From NCBI RefSeq assembly GCF_042676245.1, contig NZ_JBHTKA010000007.1, positions 558,001 through 622,000 of the forward strand: a stretch of 64,000 nt of DNA. Direction: 5' to 3'. The DNA comes from Ohtaekwangia kribbensis (GTDB lineage Bacteria > Bacteroidota > Bacteroidia > Cytophagales > Cyclobacteriaceae). Shown piece after piece: positions 28,761-37,929 of the stretch (position 1 is the stretch's first letter; each line of letters opens with the position of its first letter). Under the pieces are notes generated by a model. That model had not been told where the DNA came from, did not search any database, and saw only the letters and a list, made by a program, of their open reading frames with translations. The position numbers and the translations under genes were made by a program.

Positions 28761-30458
28761 ATGCGTCTGCGTAAATCTTTCTTCCAGGTAGTATTCTTTT
28801 GCTGCGTTAGTATTCCATCTGTTTATGGCAATGAGCTGTATGAAATGATCAGTCAGTTTGAGGCCGATAAATATGCCTTGATGCGTAAATATACTATACG
28901 CGAATCTGCCGAGTATTACGATCGTTTTGTAAAGTTCTATGGTGACTGGAACGATGCGCTGAAGAAGGTTGCATTCGATAAGTTATCGCAGGAAGGAAAG
29001 GCAGACTATATCCTGCTCAGAAATCAAATTGATAAAGAGCTATACTTTCTCAGGATCAAACAAAAAGATTTTGAAGAAGTGGCGTATGTAACGGAGTTCG
29101 CTTCACCCATCTATACATTTATCCGCGAACGCAGACGCGGTACAACACCCAACGCGATGACACTTGCCAAAAGCTTTGACGACATGCTGGGGGCTATAAA
29201 AACATCGCAGGAAAAAATCAGCAAAGCCACGCCATATTCAAGCTGGCAAAAGGCAGATAAAGCTTCGGAGGTAGTTAAGTCGTTGCGTGAAAATCTGAAA
29301 GAGTCGTATGAGTTTTATAATGCCTACGATCCGCAGTTTACCTGGTGGATACAAAAGCCGTATGATACATTGTGGCATACTCTGAAACGTTACGAAGAGT
29401 TTCTCAAGAAGCACTATGTGAATACTTCCATTAAAGATGATGGCAGCGGTATTATAGGCAGACCTATAGGACGTGATGCACTCATCAAGAGCCTGCAGAC
29501 AGAATTTATATCGTATACACCGGAAGAGATCATCGCGATTGCACAGAAACAGTTTGCCTGGTGTGATGCTGAAATGTTGAAGGCTTCACAAGCCATGGGC
29601 TTCGGTAACAATTGGAAAGCTGCGATGGAGAAGGTAAAGAATACGTATGTCCCCGCAGGACAGCAGCCGGCACTGGTAGACTCACTTGCCGAAGAAGCGA
29701 TACGCTTTATAGAGCAACGCAATCTCGTAACAATACCGGCATTGGCAAAAGAAACGTGGCGCATGCGCATGATGTCTCCTGAAGCACAAAAGGTCAATCC
29801 ATTCTTTTTAGGAGGAGAGGAGATCATTATTTCGTATCCTACCTATACCATGGAACACCGTGAGAAGATGATGAGTATGCGTGGCAATAACCCGCACTTC
29901 TCACGTGCCACCGTTCAGCATGAATTAATACCAGGACATCATTTACAGATGTATATGAATGAACGGTATAAACCGTATCGCAATGTTTTTGATACACCGT
30001 TCTGGATCGAAGGATGGGCGCTATACTGGGAGTTTAATTTATGGGACAAGAATTTTCCGCGCACTCCGGAAGATCGTATTGGTATGTTGTTCTGGCGAAT
30101 GCACCGTTGTGCGCGCATTATCTTCTCCCTTAATTATCATCTCGGTAAAATGACTCCCCAGCAATGTATAGACTTCCTGGTGGAACGTGTCGGACATGAA
30201 TATGCCAACGCAGCTGCTGAAGTGAGACGTTCGTTCATGGGAAGCTACGGCCCGCTATACCAGATCGCCTATATGGTAGGCGGACTACAATTCTACGGTC
30301 TCAAAAAAGAACTCGTAGACTCCGGTAAGATGACCGAGAAAGATTTTCACGATCGCATCCTGCAGGAAGGAAACATTCCTGTGGAGATCGTGCGCGCTAT
30401 ACTGACGAACCAGCCTCTTAAAGAAGACTATAAATCTACCTGGAAGTTTGCACCCTGA
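28761..30458 (+). CDS. DUF885 family metallopeptidase-like protein
   Basis: About 565 residues, secreted (signal peptide ending near SVYGNE). The DUF885 domain has the zinc-peptidase-like motif HELIPGHHLQMY (His387, Glu388, His393-394), followed by a helical C-terminal half with EGWALYWEFNLW, a family hallmark. Members act as peptidases or hydrolases of uncertain substrate. The ATG at 28761 is chosen over a TTG two codons upstream. It lies 77 bases after the DUF1680 gene on the same strand, so a role in processing glycopeptides in this locus is possible but inferred. Confidence 0.85.
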   Translation: MRLRKSFFQVVFFCCVSIPSVYGNELYEMISQFEADKYALMRKYTIRESAEYYDRFVKFYGDWNDALKKVAFDKLSQEGKADYILLRNQIDKELYFLRIKQKDFEEVAYVTEFASPIYTFIRERRRGTTPNAMTLAKSFDDMLGAIKTSQEKISKATPYSSWQKADKASEVVKSLRENLKESYEFYNAYDPQFTWWIQKPYDTLWHTLKRYEEFLKKHYVNTSIKDDGSGIIGRPIGRDALIKSLQTEFISYTPEEIIAIAQKQFAWCDAEMLKASQAMGFGNNWKAAMEKVKNTYVPAGQQPALVDSLAEEAIRFIEQRNLVTIPALAKETWRMRMMSPEAQKVNPFFLGGEEIIISYPTYTMEHREKMMSMRGNNPHFSRATVQHELIPGHHLQMYMNERYKPYRNVFDTPFWIEGWALYWEFNLWDKNFPRTPEDRIGMLFWRMHRCARIIFSLNYHLGKMTPQQCIDFLVERVGHEYANAAAEVRRSFMGSYGPLYQIAYMVGGLQFYGLKKELVDSGKMTEKDFHDRILQEGNIPVEIVRAILTNQPLKEDYKSTWKFAP

Positions 30459-30460
30459 AA

Positions 30461-30566
30461 AAATCCAGAAACACAAAGAAATCACAGAGAAGATACAAAA
30501 GTTACACAGAGAAAAATCCTTTGTGAGACTTTTTGTCTTCTCCGTGCCCTCTGTGCCGTTGGATTT
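30461..30566. repeat. imperfect palindromic intergenic element (CACAGAG-type)
   Basis: The left arm begins AAATCCAGAAACAC and contains CACAGAGAAGATACAAAAG. The right arm, read on the other strand, begins AAATCCAACGGCACAG and contains CACGGAGAAGACAAAAAG. The two arms align over roughly 40 bases with a few changes. It sits between convergent genes, so it may act as a bidirectional terminator or be a REP-like mobile repeat. Confidence 0.7.
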
Positions 30567-30625
30567 GATAATAGCTATATATAGCGCTCTTCTTATTTTA
30601 CTCCTCACTTCTTACTTCTAAAAAA

Positions 30626-31492
30626 TCACGCCCCTTGCGACCTCCTGAATTCCGTAGGCGTAATCTCGCACAGCTCACGGAATTTACGATTGAAGTTAGA
30701 GAGATTGTTGAAGCCTACCTCAAAACATATCTGTGATATACTCAGATCATTCTGCTGAAGCAACTTCCGCGCCTGTCCAATACGAATCTCGGTAAGGAAA
30801 TCTATATAGGATTTGCGTGTACGCTTCTTGAAGTAACGGCAGAATGAATTGGTGGTCATGTTGGCGATGTCGGCAACTTCATCGAGGTGGATTTTACGAT
30901 GATACTCGTTCATGGTAAAGCGATATACATCGGCGAGCTTCTTGCCATCAATCTCGTCAAACTCATTATATATACCTGACGAAGCCAGCGGGTCTATACT
31001 ATCAGCATTCGAAAGTATATTCAGGATCTTGAGCAACACGATCAGGCGGTCCATCTCGCTGGTGCGAAACAGTTGCTTCATCAGTTGTGATATGCGGCTG
31101 CGCACCGGGTCTTTAATATATAATCCGCGTTCGGATATTTTTGTGAATTCCTGCAGCCTCTTCAATTCCGGTAACGACAGGAACTTTTCTCCGAACGATT
31201 GCCACTCAAAGAATACAGTATAGGAATGCGCGATGGATATATCAGCCTGCTCGTAGTAGCGTGAATCATTCCGGAATACATGGGGCAGGTTCGGACCGAT
31301 CAGAAATATATCACCAGGTTTAAACGCTCCTATATAATCACCGGCTATAACTTTTCCTTCGCTGCTAAGAATCAACGTAAGTTGAACCTCCGGGTGCTGA
31401 TGCAGGTAGTCGTAAAAGTGTGGTTCGCGATCCTCCTGCAAGCGGAAAGACTCTTGGGAAGTCTTGGGAATTTTGAACGGTAGAATTTTCAT
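30626..31492 (-). CDS. AraC-family transcriptional regulator
   Basis: 288 residues. An N-terminal cupin-like ligand domain (about 15-150, with HPEVQLTLILSSEGKVIAGDY and GDIFLIGPNLPHVF) is followed by a C-terminal AraC double helix-turn-helix (about 185-285, MTTNSFCRYFKKRTRKSYID and ISQICFEVGFNNLSNFNRKF). It is divergent from the GH51 gene and next to the DUF1680 genes, so it is the natural candidate for a sugar-responsive regulator of this locus (inference). Confidence 0.92.
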   Translation of the reverse strand: MKILPFKIPKTSQESFRLQEDREPHFYDYLHQHPEVQLTLILSSEGKVIAGDYIGAFKPGDIFLIGPNLPHVFRNDSRYYEQADISIAHSYTVFFEWQSFGEKFLSLPELKRLQEFTKISERGLYIKDPVRSRISQLMKQLFRTSEMDRLIVLLKILNILSNADSIDPLASSGIYNEFDEIDGKKLADVYRFTMNEYHRKIHLDEVADIANMTTNSFCRYFKKRTRKSYIDFLTEIRIGQARKLLQQNDLSISQICFEVGFNNLSNFNRKFRELCEITPTEFRRSQGA

Positions 31493-31992
31493 GGGTGGGT
31501 AAAATTCAATCAGTACAAAATATTCATAATTATTTAATGAAATTCAAGAGTAGGGATAAAATAGTATCAATGAAGGCTAAAATCAGCTTAATTTTGCCGT
31601 TCTCCTCCCCAGTGCAGCGTTAGGAATTTCAGGTTCCAACATGACTGTTTTTATATGCGTTACTGGAAAATATTGAAGGAAGAAGGTATGTCACATCGTA
31701 CCCGGGTTCTTCAAAAACTTCCAATGATCACGACCTGGTGAACGAGATAAAATAATATTAACACCTGTCAATATCAGTAAAACAGACGGCTGCTTTTAAA
31801 ACGTACTTTATAGGATCAACAGATTGGGTAGAATTTATTGGTTTGGTTTAATTGAAGAATGGATTGGCAGCCGCTCGTGCGGCTGCTATATCTACAGATA
31901 GTATACATGTATAGCATATCGGTATTGCAATCCTCTCTCTTTATCCCCGGCTATATATTCAAAATCAGTATGCACATTTACAATCAGGATTT
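31493..31992. promoter_or_regulatory. divergent control region between AraC gene and GH51 gene
   Basis: 500 bases without a credible gene. TAATTTTG at 31589-31596 matches the TAnnTTTG element but lacks a good TTTG partner. A GC-rich hairpin GCAGCCG / CGGCTGC (31867-31873, 31880-31886) lies about 110 bases before the GH51 start and could be an operator or attenuator. Confidence 0.4.
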
Positions 31993-34557
31993 ATGAAGCA
32001 TTCCGTGCTGTGTTTTAGGTTGATGATACACTTTGTTGGTCTGATGTTGCCCCTATATGCTATTGCACAGGATGCAACGCTGGTGATTGATACCCAGCAT
32101 CCCGGGGCAAAAGTATCTTCGAGGTTACATGGTATATTTTTCGAAGAGATAAGTCACGGGGGAGAAGGCGGGTTGTATGCTGAACTTATTCAGAACAGAG
32201 GTTTTGAAGAAAGCACTATACCCCCTGGTTGTACACTTGATTCCGGTTGGCTTGTACCACCCCGCACATCACACTTTGCTTCGAATAAGGTAAGCGACTG
32301 GAAGATGCCGTGGGAACCAAAGTCACCGTGGCCTGCGTGGTCTTTACGAACAGCAGCTAACGCCCGGGCATCGCTGTCATTATCCACGAAAGTGCCCCTT
32401 CATGCTGCTACACCGCATGCTTTACAAGTTGACATTCACTCAGCCGGAAAAGCGGATAGCGTATCCGTTGTGAACGAAGGGTTCTGGGGAATCAGAGTCG
32501 ATAAGGGCGAATCGTATAATCTTACGACATATATACGAGCTCCTAAATTTAAAGGGGCGGTTACGGCATCACTTCGTGCGTCCGATGGTCGTATACTGGC
32601 ATCCTATACCTTCAACAATGTAAAGCAGTCTTCGTGGAGGAAATATACCTGTACCGTAAAGGCAACCGCTTCCGATGCGAAAGCGAAATTTTATCTCACG
32701 ATGAGTTCACCCGGCACGATCTGGTTTGATCTTGTTTCGCTGTTTCCGGCCAGGACATTCAAGAACAGACCCAACGGCATGCGACCTGATCTGGCCAATT
32801 ACCTTGCTGATCTGAAACCAGCTTTTGTACGGTGGCCCGGTGGATGTTTTGTAGAAGGCATCAGTACGGAAAGTGCGCCCGAATGGAAACGATCACTTGG
32901 TCCGATAGAAGAGCGCCCCGGTACATATAGTCCGTGGGGATATTGGTCTTCCGATGGTATAGGCTATCATGAGTTTTTGCAGTTCTGTGAAGATATAGGC
33001 GCCGATGCCATGTATGTATTTAACTGCGGTGTATCGTGCGAGATGCGATCCGGTGTATTTCTTCCGGACGATAAAATTCCTGCACTCGTACAAAATATAC
33101 TGGATGGCATTGAATATGCAATCGGACCTGCGGATTCGAAGTGGGGAGCTGTGCGCGCCAGGAATGGACATCCACAACCATTCCCGTTGCGATATGTAGA
33201 AGTAGGAAACGAACAGGTAGGTACGCGCTATGCTACGCGGTTCAATATATTTTACAAGGCTATCAAAGAAAAATATCCGCAGTTGGAAGTAATCACCAGC
33301 ACCGGTATAGCACATGTACACAAACCCACGATCGATGCAGTAACCAAAACCGATATAGTTGATGAGCATGCCTATAAAGCCGTATACTGGCCCATGATCT
33401 ATCACGACTGGTATGATAAATATCCGCGCAAAGACTGGAAACTATATGTAGGTGAGTATGCATGCAACAGTGGTGTAGGCAGTGGCAACATGCTGGCCGC
33501 GCTGAACGATGCCGTGTTCATCATGGGAATGGAGCGCAATGGAGATCTTGTCGCGATGAGCAGCTATGCACCTTTGCTGGAAAATATTAATGATACGGAT
33601 TGGCCGGTAAATCTTATTCGTTTTGATAATGCTTCGAGCTTTGCGCGCACATCGTACTATACTATAAAAATGATGAACGATCACAAGGCTTCTGAGAATG
33701 TAGCGGTTTCACTAACATTTCATTCGTCAACGTCAACCCCGGTGGCCCGGTATAGCGGAAATATAGGTTTGAGCACGTGGGATACCTATGCCGAGTTTAA
33801 GAATATACAGATACTCGACAAAAATAATAAAGTACTTTATGCGGCCGATCTTATCAATCACAAGAACGATTGGAAAACAGAAGGCGGAAAGTGGACAATA
33901 GGCGATAGCGTAATAGCACAAACTGCAGACGGTGCGTGGCCTATGGCTATCCTTCAAAACAAAATTCCCGATGTATATACTTTAAGGTTGAAAGCACGAA
34001 AGACAGGAGGTCCGAATGCTTTTATGATTCCGATTGCTGTCAAAGACAATGATAATTACCTGCGTGCGCACATCGGTGCCTGGTGGAATCGGGTCAGTGC
34101 ATTTGAAATGGTAACGAACGGTGCTGATGCAATGGTAACACAACCCGTTACACTTGAGACACCTGTTGAGACCAACCGTTGGTATACCGTTGAACTTCGC
34201 GTAAGCTATACTTCGATCGAATGCTACCTGGACGGTAAATTACTGATGACCTATAAAGAGCCGCGTACATTTTTTAGTATAGCCGGTACCGATGAACGAA
34301 CCGGTGAAATTATAGTTAAGGTGGTCAATGCCGGCAAAGAGCCAGTTCGCTCGGCTGTCGAGGTAAAGACAGCGAAAGCTATAGCGGGAGTAGGGAAGAC
34401 GTTAACACTTTCTGCTGATGCTCCTCAGGCTGAGAACTCGCTGGAACATCCGTTGCAGTATATTCCTGTAGAACGAAATTTCACCGGGTTTAAGAACAGC
34501 TTTGAATATGTGTTTAAACCGTGGTCGGTAACCATATTGCGTATCCGGCAGGAGTAA
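31993..34557 (+). CDS. alpha-L-arabinofuranosidase, GH51
   Basis: 854-residue secreted enzyme (signal peptide ending near YAIAQ) that removes alpha-linked L-arabinofuranose from arabinans, arabinoxylans or glycoproteins. The order is a GH51-type N-terminal segment (VSSRLHGIFFEEISHGGEGG), an inserted carbohydrate-binding-like beta domain (about 100-255), the TIM barrel with acid/base Glu407 in VEVGNEQVG and nucleophile Glu488 in LYVGEYACN, an inserted concanavalin-like domain (about 595-760, WTIGDSVIAQTADGAWP), and a C-terminal beta domain. It is divergent from the AraC regulator. Confidence 0.93.
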   Translation: MKHSVLCFRLMIHFVGLMLPLYAIAQDATLVIDTQHPGAKVSSRLHGIFFEEISHGGEGGLYAELIQNRGFEESTIPPGCTLDSGWLVPPRTSHFASNKVSDWKMPWEPKSPWPAWSLRTAANARASLSLSTKVPLHAATPHALQVDIHSAGKADSVSVVNEGFWGIRVDKGESYNLTTYIRAPKFKGAVTASLRASDGRILASYTFNNVKQSSWRKYTCTVKATASDAKAKFYLTMSSPGTIWFDLVSLFPARTFKNRPNGMRPDLANYLADLKPAFVRWPGGCFVEGISTESAPEWKRSLGPIEERPGTYSPWGYWSSDGIGYHEFLQFCEDIGADAMYVFNCGVSCEMRSGVFLPDDKIPALVQNILDGIEYAIGPADSKWGAVRARNGHPQPFPLRYVEVGNEQVGTRYATRFNIFYKAIKEKYPQLEVITSTGIAHVHKPTIDAVTKTDIVDEHAYKAVYWPMIYHDWYDKYPRKDWKLYVGEYACNSGVGSGNMLAALNDAVFIMGMERNGDLVAMSSYAPLLENINDTDWPVNLIRFDNASSFARTSYYTIKMMNDHKASENVAVSLTFHSSTSTPVARYSGNIGLSTWDTYAEFKNIQILDKNNKVLYAADLINHKNDWKTEGGKWTIGDSVIAQTADGAWPMAILQNKIPDVYTLRLKARKTGGPNAFMIPIAVKDNDNYLRAHIGAWWNRVSAFEMVTNGADAMVTQPVTLETPVETNRWYTVELRVSYTSIECYLDGKLLMTYKEPRTFFSIAGTDERTGEIIVKVVNAGKEPVRSAVEVKTAKAIAGVGKTLTLSADAPQAENSLEHPLQYIPVERNFTGFKNSFEYVFKPWSVTILRIRQE

Positions 34558-34697
34558 GGAAAATTTTTGGATATGAGCACGATGGATTTGGGGTGGACGT
34601 TTAAACAATCATCGATGCGAAGCAGCTTCTAAAAAATCAGGCCGACCCTCGGTAATGAAGTATAACGAAAAAACTTTCATAGCGCATAGTCGGGTGT

Positions 34698-34720
34698 GTG
34701 GTAAATAGAATATTTACCAC
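34698..34720. repeat. perfect inverted repeat in intergenic region
   Basis: GTGGTAAATA and TATTTACCAC are separated by GAA within the roughly 290-base gap between the GH51 gene and the next gene. There is no T tract. It could be an operator for the downstream membrane protein gene or a stem at the end of the GH51 transcript. Confidence 0.45.
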
Positions 34721-34850
34721 TAAATTAGTTCTCCCTGCTGAAGACGTTGCTTGTCAATGAACCGAGGAGATAAAAGTTGTTGAGCGTTTTATTGGAAAAG
34801 CAATAAGTGGATCACAGGTAATTTAATTCCTTCACATCTGCTTTGTATCT

Positions 34851-35360
34851 ATGCTACAGAATTTTTCATCCGAAAATCCGGTTCGTAAAAGCTCGGTTCG
34901 TATTGTACTCATGCTCGGCTTGCTGGTGGGTACATTAGACATTACCGGTGCCATCATCAATTACGTGGTTGCTACCGGAAAAAATCCCATTGCTATCTTT
35001 CGGTATATAGCCAGTGCTTTATTTGATACATCAATGCCTGCGTTGTTCCTGGCGGTGATGGGTCTCATCATGCACTATTGCATTGCCATGGGGTGGACGG
35101 TGTTATTCTTTTTTATATATCCTCGTCTCCGTTTTCTTCGTCAAAGCCAGGTTGCAACGGGGATGCTATACGGCATTTTCATCTGGATCATGATGACCCT
35201 GGTATTTTTACCACTTACCAGAATTCCACCGCTGCCGGTACGCCCCATGCAGGCAGCAATCGGTATTGGTATTCTGATTGTCGCTATTGGTTTACCGCTG
35301 TCGTTCTTCACGCACCATTATTATTTCGGTAAGTCAAACGCATACCGTCAGCAGGTATGA
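34851..35360 (+). CDS. hypothetical four-TM membrane protein
   Basis: 169 residues with four predicted membrane spans (about 18-38, 55-88, 100-120, 133-155), each flanked by basic residues. The layout VFLPLTRIPPLPVRP between spans 3 and 4 recalls YagU/DUF1440-like inner-membrane proteins, but the similarity is weak. It appears monocistronic; an 11-base inverted repeat follows. Confidence 0.7.
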   Translation: MLQNFSSENPVRKSSVRIVLMLGLLVGTLDITGAIINYVVATGKNPIAIFRYIASALFDTSMPALFLAVMGLIMHYCIAMGWTVLFFFIYPRLRFLRQSQVATGMLYGIFIWIMMTLVFLPLTRIPPLPVRPMQAAIGIGILIVAIGLPLSFFTHHYYFGKSNAYRQQV

Positions 35361-35389
35361 CGTAACAACTTCCTCTAACAGGCATTACC

Positions 35390-35420
35390 GGTTTATGTGA
35401 TTTCAAAATTCACATAAACC
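35390..35420 (+). terminator. stem-loop after membrane protein gene
   Basis: Perfect 11-base stem GGTTTATGTGA / TCACATAAACC with a nine-base loop, 29 bases after the stop. It lacks a T tract, so termination is uncertain. TACCTTCG just downstream (35423-35430) resembles a -7 element for the next gene. Confidence 0.5.
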
Positions 35421-35493
35421 ATTACCTTCGCGGGTAGATTTACAGGCTGATGGAAATATAGCCTGATCGTTTTACTTTACCCGAAGCCTTGGC

Positions 35494-37683
35494 ATGTTTA
35501 CACAGTTGCGCGTTTTTCTAACGTACCTTCCCAAAGCACTCTGGCTCTATGCACCCGGATTGATATCCGTTATGGCCGCATATTTCCTGCTGATGAAATT
35601 GCCGCAGGGACAAGACCTGATCATTCAGCTTGGAGAATACCCGGGACCTTTTGTGTTTTCAACGGTAGGGGTACTGGTCTGGTCGTTCTTCGTGTGGTAT
35701 AGTTCCAAGCTGGTGAGCTATATGAAAGTGAATAAAGGCGTTACGATACCGGCAATTTTTTACCGGCATGTGCCGCGCCTGCTCGGTTACAATGCACTGG
35801 TTATGCTGCAGATGGGTATACTGGCGTTGCCAACCATGCTCGATCTTTCTGCAGGCTATATTCTTTGCTTCATGCTGCTGCACAATACGCTATATTTTTT
35901 GCTGAGTCACTTCTGGACGGAAGGGTATACTTACCCGGTAACCAAGTGGCTGATCATACTTATCGTGTTGAGTAAAATTGTTTTGATGTTCTGGCTATGC
36001 TGGGCACACCGTGACGTTGAACCATTTTTGAGACACCAGTTTTACTTACCCATCATCGGTCTCGGACTTTTTCTATTGGAGATACTCCTCGTGCGGTTCT
36101 ATATTCTTCGCAGAAGGTATATCAATGAGAAAGAAAAGAATGATCGCATTGATGATCAGGAGTGTGATTACGTTCGGTTCATGGGACGCGAAGTATTGAA
36201 AGTACCCAAATCATCACATCGTATTGAACAGCTATATTTCACAACGTTTAACATCGTTGCATTGATTGGTGGACTGGTTTTTACCTGTACTATATTCTTT
36301 GTCGGAGTGGCTGATCGTATCGGCCCTCTTGCGTTTGCGTTACTTACGTTTGGTGTACTGGTGGGGTTGGCAAACCTCGTAGGCTATCAATCCGTAAGAC
36401 GAAATTTCAATTTTCATTTTCTCATCGTTCTCTGGATCATCATCATTGGCTGGTTTGATTTTGCCGAGCTATACCGCGTGCGCCTGGTGAAGACACGTAA
36501 GGAGAATATATATGGTGAACGCCCTGACCTCAAAACGTATTTCAACCGGTGGATACAAGACCGTCAGGTAGACATAGCGCAGTCAACAGAGTTCCCGGTA
36601 TACATTATTCTGTCCGATGGAGGTGCATCACGGTCGGGCTACTGGGTGGCTTCTGTACTGGCTTCGTGGGAAGATCTTCCCGGCAGAGATACTACGCAGG
36701 TCTTTTCCAATCACCTGCTTTGTTTGTCTGGTACATCCGGAGGGAGTGTAGGCAATGTTACGTTCTATGCGTTGCTGAAAAATAAACAGCATAACCGTGA
36801 GCTAAAACTTACCAAACGTGCTCAGGAATTCTTAAGTACAGATTTTCTCACGTACTGTATTGCCCATTACTTTGGTTCTGACCTGATGCGCCATGTTGTG
36901 CCGATACATTTTACCGATCGTGCTGCTGCATTGGAGAAAGTCATGGAGCATGCGTCAGATTCGTGTCTCGAAGGTGCGTTCCGAAAACCGCTGAGCGAAG
37001 TGATAGATGTTTCTGGTAAATTACCGATTCTCTTTTTGAACACTACCGAGGTGCAAGGCGGTAGCCCGGCCGTTGTAAGCTCTGTAAAATTGACAAGTTT
37101 CAGTAATCGTATGGATGTGTTAACGGAGATAGACTCAACGGGCAAAGATGGTTACGGAGACATCCGGTTAAGCACGGCCACTATATTGAGTGCACGCTTT
37201 CCCTATATCTCACCGGCAGGAAGTATACGGAATTATTACTTTGTTGATGGCGGCTACTTTGATAATTCGGGAGCCGGTGTAGTACACGAAATGCTACAGG
37301 AACTTCAACGCGTGATGGAGGAGGACACAGTATATAAACCGCTCTACGATAAACTGAAATTTCATTTGGTACATGTTACCAACACACCGTTGGATTCTGC
37401 TGAGCTGAAAACGATTCACCCGCTCACCAATGATATAGGGGCGCCTTTGCTTACCGTATTGAATACCTATAGCTCGCAGACAACCGTAAACGATCAGCGC
37501 CTCATCAACTACTTCCGCGAACGCGATAACATGGTGATCGATCCGGATATAAATCTGTATAAAGATTATAAGAGCAATGGTATAAAACGCGACAGTGTTC
37601 ATTACCCGATGAACTGGGTTATCTCCGATTACAATCTTCAGCGTATGAACAAGCGACTCCGCCAGGAGTTTAATGGAAGGTAA
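35494..37683 (+). CDS. multi-pass membrane protein with C-terminal patatin-like phospholipase domain
   Basis: 729 residues. The N-terminal half has about nine transmembrane segments up to about residue 320. The C-terminal half is a patatin-like lipid acyl hydrolase: oxyanion loop DGGASRSGYW, nucleophile Ser415 in SGTSGGS (GxSxG with the second Gly pair), and catalytic Asp585 in VDGGYFDNSG. It should cleave acyl chains from membrane lipids at the cytoplasmic face, or on whichever side the domain lies. Fusion of patatin to such a large membrane unit is uncommon. No partner gene is adjacent, so its role (lipid turnover, signalling, defence) is open. Confidence 0.88.
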   Translation: MFTQLRVFLTYLPKALWLYAPGLISVMAAYFLLMKLPQGQDLIIQLGEYPGPFVFSTVGVLVWSFFVWYSSKLVSYMKVNKGVTIPAIFYRHVPRLLGYNALVMLQMGILALPTMLDLSAGYILCFMLLHNTLYFLLSHFWTEGYTYPVTKWLIILIVLSKIVLMFWLCWAHRDVEPFLRHQFYLPIIGLGLFLLEILLVRFYILRRRYINEKEKNDRIDDQECDYVRFMGREVLKVPKSSHRIEQLYFTTFNIVALIGGLVFTCTIFFVGVADRIGPLAFALLTFGVLVGLANLVGYQSVRRNFNFHFLIVLWIIIIGWFDFAELYRVRLVKTRKENIYGERPDLKTYFNRWIQDRQVDIAQSTEFPVYIILSDGGASRSGYWVASVLASWEDLPGRDTTQVFSNHLLCLSGTSGGSVGNVTFYALLKNKQHNRELKLTKRAQEFLSTDFLTYCIAHYFGSDLMRHVVPIHFTDRAAALEKVMEHASDSCLEGAFRKPLSEVIDVSGKLPILFLNTTEVQGGSPAVVSSVKLTSFSNRMDVLTEIDSTGKDGYGDIRLSTATILSARFPYISPAGSIRNYYFVDGGYFDNSGAGVVHEMLQELQRVMEEDTVYKPLYDKLKFHLVHVTNTPLDSAELKTIHPLTNDIGAPLLTVLNTYSSQTTVNDQRLINYFRERDNMVIDPDINLYKDYKSNGIKRDSVHYPMNWVISDYNLQRMNKRLRQEFNGR

Positions 37684-37705
37684 CGATATAATGATAGCGT
37701 TTTAA

Positions 37706-37738
37706 GTATATATACGGATGTATATATACCTTTTTTTT
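37706..37738 (+). terminator. rho-independent terminator after patatin gene
   Basis: Two copies of the self-complementary GTATATATAC (37706-37715, 37720-37729) form a stem with a GGAT loop, followed by C and eight T. Confidence 0.8.
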
Positions 37739-37929
37739 ATGTACAGGTCTGTGTAAATCTCCTCTTGATATAGGCACTTCGCGCCACCTAGCTTTGGTAT
37801 AACACAGCCGGAAGTATAGGTGTTGATTGCGCGTACGAGGTATAGAAAGGTGTACTTCCGTTGTCCCTGGCAAATATACCACTTTAACGTTACATCTGTT
37901 TAAACATTATTAACCTTTATCTATACCCT

